A model generated the notes under the pieces. The model searched no databases. It saw only the letters and a list, made by a program, of their open reading frames with translations, and was not told the DNA's origin. A stretch of DNA of 64,000 nt, taken from Streptomyces bathyalis (GTDB taxonomy: Bacteria; Actinomycetota; Actinomycetes; Streptomycetales; Streptomycetaceae). Every line of letters starts with the position of its first letter. Position 1 is the first letter of the stretch. Where the stretch lies: contig NZ_CP048882.1 of the NCBI RefSeq assembly GCF_015910445.1, forward strand, positions 5,391,501-5,455,500. The letters run 5' to 3'. Below are positions 34,014 through 42,366 of this stretch, piece after piece. The translations under genes were made by a program, and so were the position numbers.

Positions 34014-35393
34014 ATGGGTGTGAGTGACTGGCAGCCCGGACAAGACGCAGGCCCTGCGGATCCCGAGAGACGCGCGGCGGCACCGGGGACCGCTGAGCGG
34101 GTCTCCCTGGTGAAGCCGCCCCGCGCGCCGGGCGCAGTGGACCCGGCCCACCTCACTGAGGAGCCCTTCGAGGGGTGGCTCGCGAGGGCGGTCCGGATGC
34201 CCGTGCGGATCGTGACGCTGCTGCTGATCGTGCCCGTACGGCTGGTCTGGGACGCGCTCACCGCCTTCGGGCGGGCGCTCAGGCGGGTCGTGTGGGTGCC
34301 CTTCGCACGGGCGTCACAATGGGTGTGGCGGAAGGTGCTCTCACCGGTTCTGTTCGCCCTGCTCGTGTGGCCCTGGCTCGCGTTGTGGCAGTACGCGCTC
34401 GCGCCCACGGGACGTGCGCTGGCCTGGCTCGCGCAGGCCGCCGGGGCGGGGATCGCCTGGACGGGGCGGGGCCTGTGGGCAGTGCTGGCCTGGCTGGGGC
34501 GTCACCTTGTCGTCGAGCCGCTCTCCCTCCTCCACCGCTATGTGCTGGCGCCGCTGGGCCGGGGAGCGCTGGCCCTCGCCCGGGCCGCCGGCGCGGGGCT
34601 GGCGTGGTTCGGGCGCACTGTGATCGGCGCGCCGTTGGGCTTCCTGTACCGCCACGTTCTGAAGCCGGTGGGATTTGCGCTCCTTGCCGTCATGGCCGCG
34701 GTAGGCGTCGCGTCGGTGTGGCTGTGGCGGTACCTCGTGGTGGCGCCCTGCCGGCTGCTGCACGGGTACGTGCTGAGCCCCGCATGGCGAGGAGTGGTGG
34801 CCGCGGTGCGCGGCACCGGTGCGGGGCTGGCGTGGCTGTGGCGGTACCTGGTGGTGCTGCCCTGCACCTTCGTCCACCGCAAGCTGCTCAGGCCAACGGG
34901 ACGTGCCGTCGCCGTCGTCGCGCGGGAGATCGCGGACGCCGTGGCCCATGCGTGGCACGTCGCCGGATACGTCTCGAGGGCGGTGTTCCGGTTCATCGGC
35001 CGGGTGCTGCGCTTCCTCTTCGTCGATCCCGCCGTGTGGGTGTGGCAGTACGTCGTGCGGCCGGTGGGCCGCGGGCTGAGGGACGCGGTGTGGCGCCCGG
35101 CGGTGCACGTCGTGCGCGAGGTGCGCCGCGGGGTACGCGCTGCCCTCGACTCGGCCCGCGCCTCCGTACGGGAGACCCGGGCCGAGCTGCGGCGGGCACT
35201 GTTCGGCGGGCCGCCCGCGAGGAAGCGGGGGAGCGAGCCCTTGGCGGAGCCGGCTTCAGGTCCCGTGCCGCATCGGCGGGCGCTGTCCGAGCGCGGGCGC
35301 GTACCCTGGGTCGCAGGATCACCGCACAACAGCGCGACGACGCCGGGCACACTCGGCGCGAAGCGCGACGATGCGGACTTCCGCACCCTTTGA
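34014..35393 (+). CDS. Unknown protein with 38-residue aromatic repeats
   Basis: I do not recognise a family. The 459-aa product has a ~50-residue polar start, then ~300 residues built of hydrophobic segments with a repeating anchor [WHY]-x-[YHK]-x-L-x-P-x-[GW]-R at residues ~126, 175, 213, 251, 289 and 345. The middle four anchors are exactly 38 residues apart, and two units share nearly identical DNA 114 bases apart (34721 and 34835). Between anchors lie GAGLAWxxRxL blocks rich in Trp, Val and Arg. The strand pattern suggests amphipathic or re-entrant membrane helices rather than classic spanning helices. The C-terminus is Arg-rich (RRGVRAALDSARASVRETRAELRRAL) then disordered. It lies between the radical SAM gene and its DUF2344 partner. 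Start ATG 34014 is tentative; 33984 and GTG 34020 are alternatives. Confidence 0.7.
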   Translation: MGVSDWQPGQDAGPADPERRAAAPGTAERVSLVKPPRAPGAVDPAHLTEEPFEGWLARAVRMPVRIVTLLLIVPVRLVWDALTAFGRALRRVVWVPFARASQWVWRKVLSPVLFALLVWPWLALWQYALAPTGRALAWLAQAAGAGIAWTGRGLWAVLAWLGRHLVVEPLSLLHRYVLAPLGRGALALARAAGAGLAWFGRTVIGAPLGFLYRHVLKPVGFALLAVMAAVGVASVWLWRYLVVAPCRLLHGYVLSPAWRGVVAAVRGTGAGLAWLWRYLVVLPCTFVHRKLLRPTGRAVAVVAREIADAVAHAWHVAGYVSRAVFRFIGRVLRFLFVDPAVWVWQYVVRPVGRGLRDAVWRPAVHVVREVRRGVRAALDSARASVRETRAELRRALFGGPPARKRGSEPLAEPASGPVPHRRALSERGRVPWVAGSPHNSATTPGTLGAKRDDADFRTL

Positions 35394-35535
35394 AGCACCT
35401 GCGGTACCGGCGGGCACGGCCCGCAGCACCGCGGAAGCGCCCGAAGACACAACAGAACCTCGCATCTTCACGTACGCGGAGAGCGGCCGTTCCCCACGCG
35501 TTGCCGCCCCGCACCAGGCACTGAGGAGAGAACCA

Positions 35536-36336
35536 CTGGGCAAGCGACAGCCCGAAGGCCCGCCGCCCGCACCCGCCGTGCAGCGTGTGCGACTGCGATA
35601 CACCAAGCGCGGCCGCCTCCGGTTCACCAGTCATCGAGACTTCCAGCGCGCTTTCGAGAGAGCGCTGCGCAGGGCAGGGGTGCCCATGGCGTACTCCGCC
35701 GGCTTCACCCCGCACCCGAAGGTCTCCTATGCCAATGCCGCACCCACCGGCACGGGCAGTGAGGCCGAGTTCCTGGAGATCGCCCTCGTCGAGCGGCGTG
35801 ATCCCGAGGAGCTGAGATCGCGGCTCGACGAGTCCATGCCGCCCGGGCTCGACATCGTCGAGGCGGTCGAGGCCCTCACGTCCGACTTCACCGAGCGGCT
35901 GGAGGCTTCCGAGTGGGAGCTCCGGCTGGACGGCGTCGATCCGGCCGAGGCGGAGCGTGCCGTCGAGTCGTTCCTCGCATCGGAGGTGGTCGAGGTCGAG
36001 CGGCAGACCAAGAAGGGTCTGCGCACGTTCGACGCCCGGGCCGCCGTCACGTCGCTGACCTCAGCGGAAGCGGCGTCCGGCGCAGGGGCCGATGGTCGCC
36101 GGGAGGGTGCCTGTGCGATACTGCGCCTGGTGGTACGGCACCTGACACCTGCCGTACGACCCGACGACGTCCTGTCCGGCCTCCGAGCTACGGCCGACCT
36201 GGCGCCGCCGGTCCCCGCAGCGGTGACCAGGCTGGCGCAGGGGCCGCTCGATGAGGAGACCGGCACGGTGACCGACCCGTTGGCGCCCGACCGCGACGCA
36301 CCCCTCGTCGCGACGGCGCCGGGCGGCAGCGCGTAG
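35536..36336 (+). CDS. DUF2344, radical-SAM-associated protein (TIGR03936 family), likely CTG start
   Basis: Companion of the TIGR03960 radical SAM protein, reaction unknown. The 266-aa form has the family core VQRVRLRYTKRGRLRFTSHRDFQRAFERALRRAGVPMAYSAGFTPHPKVSYANAAPTGTGSE split over residues ~15-80, then a ferredoxin-like domain and an acidic tail. A strong GAGGAG (35523-35528) is followed 7 bases later by CTG (35536-35538, LGKRQPEGPPP), the only start at proper spacing in frame. A GTG at 35578 lacks a ribosome site, and upstream ATG 35371 overlaps the preceding gene. It lies immediately before rne, as in other actinobacteria. Confidence 0.88.
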   Translation: MGKRQPEGPPPAPAVQRVRLRYTKRGRLRFTSHRDFQRAFERALRRAGVPMAYSAGFTPHPKVSYANAAPTGTGSEAEFLEIALVERRDPEELRSRLDESMPPGLDIVEAVEALTSDFTERLEASEWELRLDGVDPAEAERAVESFLASEVVEVERQTKKGLRTFDARAAVTSLTSAEAASGAGADGRREGACAILRLVVRHLTPAVRPDDVLSGLRATADLAPPVPAAVTRLAQGPLDEETGTVTDPLAPDRDAPLVATAPGGSA

Positions 36337-36607
36337 GCCGGAGGGCCTGGAGGATCAGCGTTGAAAGCGCCACCGCCGATGCAGGTACCAGGGAGCCACC
36401 CGGGTCCGTGTCGCGGCAGGCAGGCGCATTGACCAGAAGACTTTCGCCGTAGCCGGGCCGTCTGTACGGAAGACAGACCGGAACCGGCGAGTGAGACAGA
36501 AGCTCCCGTGTGGCGCCCGCGCCCTGGAGCACGGCCCGCCCCGAGCGTGGGCCGTGGCCTGATCGATGAGGCGCGGCGCCCGGGAGCGCGACGGGAGAAA
36601 CGCCCGC

Positions 36608-39600
36608 ATGCTCGAACCGAACAACGAAAATGAAAGCGCAGCCGCGGAGAACGGCCATGACGCCGTGAACGCGGAGAGCGCGCAGCACACAGGGAATGTG
36701 GAGGGCACCGGCGCCTGGAGCGCCGCACCTACCGGACAGCCCGCGTCGCAGCAGACGCCGCAGGACGCGCAGGCGGAGACGCCGGAGCAGGAGCAGGGCG
36801 TCGCCGGCTCCGTCTCTCCGAGCGACACCCTTCCGCCGCGCCGCCGCCGTGCCGCCAGCCGTCCCGCCGGTCCGCCGGCGCAACCGTCGGTGGCTTCCGA
36901 GGTGATCGCCACGAGCGACGTGCCCGCGTCCGCCGGTGCGGCCGCAGACCGGGCGGTCGACGCCCGTTCCGTGGACGCCGGTGAGCCCGCGGTCGAGCCG
37001 GCTCCCGTGTCCACGCCGCCGCGGCGGCGGGCCACCCGGAGGGCCAGCGCCCCCGCGGGTGCCCCGAGCGTGAGCGAGCCCGCAGCTGCCGAACAGGTCA
37101 CCACCGCCGGGACGGAGAACTCCGCGTCCGCCGGTGCGTCCGCGGACGTGCCGGGGGCCGCCGGGACCGCGTCGGAGGCCGTCGCCGATCCTTCGCCGCC
37201 ACCGCGGGCGCGGCGCAGGGCCGCCGCCCCGGAGGGCGCACCGGCCGTGGCGGAGACTTCCCGCGACGCCAGCGCCGGTGAGGACGCACAGGCAGGTGCG
37301 GGCGACGAGCCCGACCGGCCCGCGCGCGCCCGCCGCCGGACGACGCGCAAGACGGCCGCAGCGACGGAGGACACCGCGCAGCAGGACAAGCAGGCCGAGG
37401 GCCAGGGCGCCGAGGGCAAGCCGGGCGATGGCGAGGAGGCCGGGGCCGAGGCGCCCGCACGCGGCTCGCGCCGTTCGCCCGCACGCAAGGCGAGCGCGTC
37501 GGCCAAGGCCTCGTCCAAGGCGTCCGCGGAGACCGGAGCCGAAGCCCCGGCAGAGGCGGACGCACCGAAGACGGCAGAGGCCGCCGGAGCCGACGAGCCC
37601 GCCGAGCCGGGCACACGGACCCGCCGCCGCGGCACCGCCCGCAAGGCCGCGGGGACGACAGCGTCCACGGCCGCCGGTGCTCCGGAGGGCGCCGAGCCGG
37701 AGACGGACGGCGGACGGGGTGCCGCGCAGCGCAAGGCACAGCCCCCGATGGCGCTCTTCCAGGCGCCCGTGTTCACCGAGCCTGAGTTCCAGACGCCGCA
37801 CAGCGCCGCCGCCGCTGCCGCCGCCGATTCGGCGGTCGAGGAGGCCGACGAGCTGGAAGAGGACGAAGAGGAAGCGCCCGCTGCCTCCGAGCGTCCCCGC
37901 CGTCGACGCCGCCGCGCCGACACGTCCGGTGATGGCCAGGGTGCCGCCGAGGGCGCCGAGAGCGACGAAGGCGAGGAAGAGGCCACGGAGTCCGGCGCGG
38001 ACGACGCGTCCGACGAGGGCCAGGACGAGCGTCCCGCACGCCGTCGCCGCCGTGGCGGGCGGCGGCGCCGCCGCGGTGACAGCTCCGAGTCGTCGGACGA
38101 GACCGCCGCGGACTCCGGCGCCGGGGGCCGAGAGGGTCAGTCGCAGCAGCGTGGCGACGCCGAGAGCGAGGGCGAAGAGGCCGCGGAGTCCGACGAAGGT
38201 GACGAGGACGCCGAGGAGACCCGGGGTGGCGGCTCCGGAGGCGGCTCCGGCTCGTCCAGCAGCTCGCGTCGCCGTCGCCGTCGCCGCCGCCGTGGCAGCG
38301 ACTCCGGCGATTCCGGTGCGGCCCGCGAGAGCGAGGACGACGACCCGGAGCGCACCGTCGTCAAGATCCGCGAGCCCCGCCGCAAGAAGGACGAGCCCGT
38401 CGACGAGGTGCAGGCGATCAAGGGATCGACGCGCCTGGAGGCGAAGAAGCAGCGCCGTCGCGAGGGACGTGAGCAGGGCCGCCGCAGGGTGCCCATCATC
38501 ACCGAGGCGGAGTTCCTGGCGCGCCGTGAGGCCGTGAAGCGGGAGATGATCGTCCGGCAGAACGGTGAGCGCACGCAGATCGGCGTGCTCGAGGACGACG
38601 TGCTGGTCGAGCACTTCGTCAACAAGGAGCAGTCCACCTCGTACGTCGGCAACGTCTACCTCGGCAAGGTGCAGAACGTCCTGCCGTCGATGGAGGCCGC
38701 CTTCGTCGACATCGGCAAGGGCCGCAACGCGGTCCTGTACGCCGGCGAGGTCAACTTCGAGGCGCTGGGCATGGCCAACGGCCCGCGCCGCATCGAGACC
38801 GCGCTGAAGTCCGGCCAGTCGGTGCTGGTGCAGGTCACCAAGGACCCCATGGGCCACAAGGGCGCCCGCCTGACCAGCCAGGTCTCGCTGCCCGGCCGCT
38901 ACCTGGTCTACGTGCCCGAAGGGTCGATGACCGGCATCAGCCGCAAGCTGCCCGACACCGAGCGCTCGCGTCTCAAGCAGATCCTCAAGAAGATCGTCCC
39001 CGAGGACGCGGGCGTCATCGTCCGCACAGCCGCCGAGGGCGCCAGCGAGGACGAGCTGCGCCGCGACGTCGAACGGCTGCAGTCGCAGTGGGAGGACATT
39101 CAGCGCAAGGCGGCGCAGAAGGGCAACGCCCCGACGCTGCTGTACGGCGAGCCGGACATGACGGTGCGCGTCGTGCGCGACATCTTCAACGAGGACTTCT
39201 CCAAGGTCATCGTCAGCGGTGACGAGGCATGGGAGACCATCCACGGCTACGTCTCGCACGTCGCGCCGGACCTCGCGGAGCGGCTGGAGAAGTGGACGTC
39301 GGACGTGGACGTCTTCGCCACGTACCGCATCGACGAGCAGCTGATGAAGGCGCTGGACCGCAAGGTGTGGCTGCCGAGCGGCGGTTCGCTGGTGATCGAC
39401 CGGACGGAGGCGATGATCGTCGTCGACGTCAACACCGGCAAGTTCACCGGCCAGGGCGGCAACCTGGAGGAGACCGTCACCAGGAACAACCTGGAGGCGG
39501 CCGAGGAGATCGTGCGCCAGCTGCGGCTGCGCGACCTCGGCGGCATCATCGTGATCGACTTCATCGACATGGTGCTGGAGTCCAACCGGGACCTGGTGCT

Positions 39601-41146
39601 GCGGCGCCTGCTGGAGTGCCTGGGCCGGGACCGTACGAAGCACCAGGTCGCCGAGGTGACATCGCTGGGGCTTGTGCAGATGACGCGGAAGCGCGTCGGG
39701 CAGGGGCTGCTGGAGTCCTTCTCGGAGCCGTGCGTGCACTGCAACGGGCGCGGCGTCCACGTGCACATGGAGCAGCCCGCTGCCGCGGGCAGCAAGAAGG
39801 CCAGGAAGCGGGGCGGCAAGAGCGGCAGCGACAAGCAGGCGCAGCTCCAGACCAAGGCCCCGTCCGAGGCCGAGGCAGAGCCTGCGTCCCTGCCCGAGCC
39901 GGAGGCGGCCGCCGAGGCCGAGAGCGCGAAGGGTGCCAAGGGCGCAAAGGCCGGCAAGGCCGGAAAGGCGGCGGCCAAGGCCGAAAAGGCCTACGCGGAC
40001 GAGGAGTTCACGCCGGACGAGGAGCTGTACGGCTCGGTCGCGGAGGCCGAGTCCGCAGCCGCGTCCGGACGCCGCACCCGGCGCCGGGGCAGCCGCAAGG
40101 CGACGGCGCCGCAGGGTGCTCCGCAGACGGCACCGGTGGAGGGTGAGCAGGAGTCCGCGGAGCGGGAGCCGGTGCCGGTCGCCGCTGCTTCCGTGGCGGA
40201 GCCGGCGACGGGGATGCAGACCTCCGCGCAGACCCAGCCCGAGGCGCCTGCGAGCGGCAGTACGGATCGCGAGAAAACCGAGCAGCCGAGAACGGGCCCC
40301 GTCGATAGCGACGAGAGCACCCCGAAGGGGGCCACCGGCCCGGGAAACGGGCAAGGCCGCTCGCGGGAAGGCTCCGAAGCTGGTGGCAGGGTCGCCACCG
40401 CTGACGTGAGTGACGCGGGCGGCGTTCAGCAGGACGCCGGTCAGCCGGAGACGGGCGCACAGCCGGTGGCGGAGCGCCCAGCGCGGCGTCGCCGCCGTGT
40501 GGCCCGCAAGGCCTCGGCCCCCGCGGGGTCGCCGCCCGCCTCCGAGGAGGCAGTGGTGACCGTCGTGGCGTCGAAGGCGGACGAGCGGTCGGCGCAGGAG
40601 CAGCGGCCGGTCGAGGCGGTGCCGGATGTGTCCGTTCCGGAGGCCGCTCCTCCGGTGCGTGCGCGGCGCCGGGCCAGCCGCAGCGTCTCCGCCCCGGCGG
40701 GATCGCCGTCGGCGTCGGACGAGGCGGGTGCGATCGTGCTGCCCTCCTCCGAGCTCACGGCGGCGCCGCCGGAGCCGCCGGTCGAGGCGGTGCCGGATGT
40801 GTCCGCTCCGGAGGCCGCTCCTCCGGTGCGTGCGCGGCGCCGGGCCACCCGCAGCGTCTCCGCCCCGGCGGGGCCGCCGCCCTCGGCGTCGGACGATGCG
40901 GACGTGGCTCCCCAGGGCTCCTCCGATGCCGGTGACGGCGAGGAGGACCGGACGGCGGACGCCTCGTCCGGGATGTCCGCCGCGAAGAAGTCCGCGGCCA
41001 AGAGGGCGACGGCGAAGAGGGCCACGGCGAAGAAGGCGGCCTCCACCGCCAAGAGGTCGGCCACGTCCAGGAAGACGGCCGCGGCCGAGCAGGACGGACC
41101 GTCCTCGGTGTCCGCCCCTGCCGACGAGGAGCAGCCGGAGGACTGA
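36608..41146 (+). CDS. rne: Ribonuclease E/G (RNase ES) with large disordered Arg-rich arms
   Basis: Endoribonuclease initiating mRNA decay and processing rRNA/tRNA. Of 1512 aa, the catalytic core spans ~647-1060: S1 domain (NVYLGKVQNVLPSMEAAFVDIG), 5' sensor/RNase H region, DNase I-like domain with metal-binding D940 (VVDVNTGKF) and D984 (IVIDFIDM), and the zinc-link C1042-VHC. Flanking arms are Ala/Glu/Arg-rich. Both arms carry the same motif, an Arg cluster followed by S-A-P-A-G-x-P (for example RRRATRRASAPAGAPS, RARRRASRSVSAPAGSPS), about six times N-terminally and three times C-terminally. As in other actinobacterial RNase E the core sits mid-protein. The N-arm also has dense GluAsp/Arg blocks (RRRRRGGRRRR). 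It is longer than typical Streptomyces homologues. ATG 36608 has GGGAGAAA upstream; TTGACC at 36429 may be its -35. Confidence 0.95.
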   Translation: MLEPNNENESAAAENGHDAVNAESAQHTGNVEGTGAWSAAPTGQPASQQTPQDAQAETPEQEQGVAGSVSPSDTLPPRRRRAASRPAGPPAQPSVASEVIATSDVPASAGAAADRAVDARSVDAGEPAVEPAPVSTPPRRRATRRASAPAGAPSVSEPAAAEQVTTAGTENSASAGASADVPGAAGTASEAVADPSPPPRARRRAAAPEGAPAVAETSRDASAGEDAQAGAGDEPDRPARARRRTTRKTAAATEDTAQQDKQAEGQGAEGKPGDGEEAGAEAPARGSRRSPARKASASAKASSKASAETGAEAPAEADAPKTAEAAGADEPAEPGTRTRRRGTARKAAGTTASTAAGAPEGAEPETDGGRGAAQRKAQPPMALFQAPVFTEPEFQTPHSAAAAAAADSAVEEADELEEDEEEAPAASERPRRRRRRADTSGDGQGAAEGAESDEGEEEATESGADDASDEGQDERPARRRRRGGRRRRRGDSSESSDETAADSGAGGREGQSQQRGDAESEGEEAAESDEGDEDAEETRGGGSGGGSGSSSSSRRRRRRRRRGSDSGDSGAARESEDDDPERTVVKIREPRRKKDEPVDEVQAIKGSTRLEAKKQRRREGREQGRRRVPIITEAEFLARREAVKREMIVRQNGERTQIGVLEDDVLVEHFVNKEQSTSYVGNVYLGKVQNVLPSMEAAFVDIGKGRNAVLYAGEVNFEALGMANGPRRIETALKSGQSVLVQVTKDPMGHKGARLTSQVSLPGRYLVYVPEGSMTGISRKLPDTERSRLKQILKKIVPEDAGVIVRTAAEGASEDELRRDVERLQSQWEDIQRKAAQKGNAPTLLYGEPDMTVRVVRDIFNEDFSKVIVSGDEAWETIHGYVSHVAPDLAERLEKWTSDVDVFATYRIDEQLMKALDRKVWLPSGGSLVIDRTEAMIVVDVNTGKFTGQGGNLEETVTRNNLEAAEEIVRQLRLRDLGGIIVIDFIDMVLESNRDLVLRRLLECLGRDRTKHQVAEVTSLGLVQMTRKRVGQGLLESFSEPCVHCNGRGVHVHMEQPAAAGSKKARKRGGKSGSDKQAQLQTKAPSEAEAEPASLPEPEAAAEAESAKGAKGAKAGKAGKAAAKAEKAYADEEFTPDEELYGSVAEAESAAASGRRTRRRGSRKATAPQGAPQTAPVEGEQESAEREPVPVAAASVAEPATGMQTSAQTQPEAPASGSTDREKTEQPRTGPVDSDESTPKGATGPGNGQGRSREGSEAGGRVATADVSDAGGVQQDAGQPETGAQPVAERPARRRRRVARKASAPAGSPPASEEAVVTVVASKADERSAQEQRPVEAVPDVSVPEAAPPVRARRRASRSVSAPAGSPSASDEAGAIVLPSSELTAAPPEPPVEAVPDVSAPEAAPPVRARRRATRSVSAPAGPPPSASDDADVAPQGSSDAGDGEEDRTADASSGMSAAKKSAAKRATAKRATAKKAASTAKRSATSRKTAAAEQDGPSSVSAPADEEQPED

Positions 41147-41544
41147 CCGACCGACCGGCGACAAACGGAAAGGGCCGCTCACGGTGCACGCACGCCGTCG
41201 AGCGGCCCTTGCCCGTACGGGGTCGGCCGTCAGTTGCGTCCCGTCCACGGCAAGGCCCTTTCCCGCAAAGGGATTCCGCCCGGCCCGGCACCCGCGGAGC
41301 GTCCGGGACGCCGAGGGCACCGGTTTGACCAGCGTGTGCGGCGGCCCGTAACCTTGACCGCTGGCGTGTCAATCGGGATGCGCCACGCTCCTGAGCAACT
41401 CCCTCCCGCTGCACCACTGCGGGAGAGGCCGCTCAATCCACTCGGATCAGAACGTGGAGCCCCGGCTGCGGTGTCCTCACCGCCTGCCGGATCCATGCCG
41501 GGCGGCTGGCGTCAGGGGTTCCGTGACGAGAGAGAGAGTTCCGC
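41147..41544 (+). other. rne-rplU intergenic region
   Basis: It holds the rne terminator (41170-41210) and the rplU leader. TTGACC at 41354-41359 could be the -35 of the rplU promoter, leaving a ~150-base untranslated leader. No fold could be matched to a known L21 leader by eye. Confidence 0.45.
41170..41210 (+). terminator. Terminator after rne
   Basis: AAGGGCCGCTC (41170-41180) pairs with GAGCGGCCCTT (41200-41210); an inner ACGG/CCGT extends the stem. Confidence 0.8.
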
Positions 41545-41874
41545 GTGTACGCAATCGTGCGCACCGGCGGCCGTCAGCAGAAGGTGGCTGTGGGCGACGT
41601 CATCGAGGTCGACCGTATTTCAGAGAGCAAGGCCGGCGAGCGCGTCGAGCTCTCAGCCCTGCTCGTCGTGGACGGTGACACGGTCACCAGCGACCCGTGG
41701 GTGCTGGACGGGGTGAAGGTCGCGGCCGAGGTCGTGGACCACCACAAGGGCGACAAGATCCGCATCCAGAAGTACAAGAACAAGACCGGTTACAAGAAGC
41801 GGATCGGTCACCGCCAGCTGCACACCGCGCTGAAGATCACCGACATCCCCACGCCGGCCAAGAAGAAGAAGTAA
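41545..41874 (+). CDS. rplU: 50S ribosomal protein L21
   Basis: 23S rRNA-binding protein of the large subunit. At 109 aa, MYAIVRTGGRQQKVAVGD, VLDGVKVAAEVVDHHKGDKI and YKKRIGHRQLHTALKI are the family blocks, ending in a basic KKKK tail. The start is GTG 41545 with a modest GAGAGAG site. It is co-transcribed with rpmA (14-base gap), the usual order ahead of obg. Confidence 0.97.
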   Translation: MYAIVRTGGRQQKVAVGDVIEVDRISESKAGERVELSALLVVDGDTVTSDPWVLDGVKVAAEVVDHHKGDKIRIQKYKNKTGYKKRIGHRQLHTALKITDIPTPAKKKK

Positions 41875-41888
41875 GGACTGAGCTAGAG

Positions 41889-42146
41889 ATGGCACACAAG
41901 AAGGGCGCATCGTCCACCCGGAACGGCCGCGACTCCAACCCTCAGTACCTGGGTGTGAAGCGCTTCGGCGGTCAGCTCGTCAACGCCGGTGAGATCCTCG
42001 TCCGCCAGCGCGGCACGCACTTCCACCCCGGTGCGGGTGTCGGCCGCGGCGGCGACGACACGCTGTTCGCGCTCGACGCCGGTGCGGTGCAGTTCGGCAC
42101 GAGCCGTGGCCGCAGGGTCGTGAACATCGTTCCTGCCGCTGAGTAA
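41889..42146 (+). CDS. rpmA: 50S ribosomal protein L27
   Basis: 85-aa large-subunit protein whose N-terminus reaches the peptidyl-transferase centre. MAHKKGASSTRNGRDSNPQYLGVKR, QRGTHFHPGAGVGRGGDDTLFA and RRVVNI are canonical. The N-terminus begins directly with AHKKG, so no Firmicutes-type cleavable extension exists. A long inverted repeat follows. Confidence 0.97.
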   Translation: MAHKKGASSTRNGRDSNPQYLGVKRFGGQLVNAGEILVRQRGTHFHPGAGVGRGGDDTLFALDAGAVQFGTSRGRRVVNIVPAAE

Positions 42147-42183
42147 TCAGCCGCGCCAGTAGCGCATCGCAGCACGCATCACC

Positions 42184-42253
42184 ACCGAGGGCGGACGGCC
42201 GCTCCCGCGCGTACGCATCCGCTCGTACGTAGGGAAGCGGGTCCGCCCTCGGT
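42184..42253 (+). terminator. Long extended hairpin between rpmA and obg
   Basis: ACCGAGGGCGGAC (42184-42196) pairs perfectly with GTCCGCCCTCGGT (42241-42253). The 44-base interior pairs again (CCGCTCCC with GGGAAGCGG, CGTACG with CGTACG), giving one long bulged stem. It may act as terminator, attenuator or processing site between L27 and Obg. Confidence 0.7.
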
Positions 42254-42366
42254 GTGTTGGCACCCGCATCGGCCGGCCGCCCCGTGGGCGCGTCCCGCCG
42301 TCTGCCCGTCCGCCGCGGTAACGCGCGGCACACCACGCACCGAACCTCAGCCTGGAGGCACTTCAC

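Noticed and set aside
36188..41320. A 1710-residue open frame on the minus strand opposite rne
   Set aside because: It mirrors the G/C-rich codons of RNase E, shows only Arg/Gly/Leu low complexity and no domain, and runs through the rne terminator. It is a shadow.
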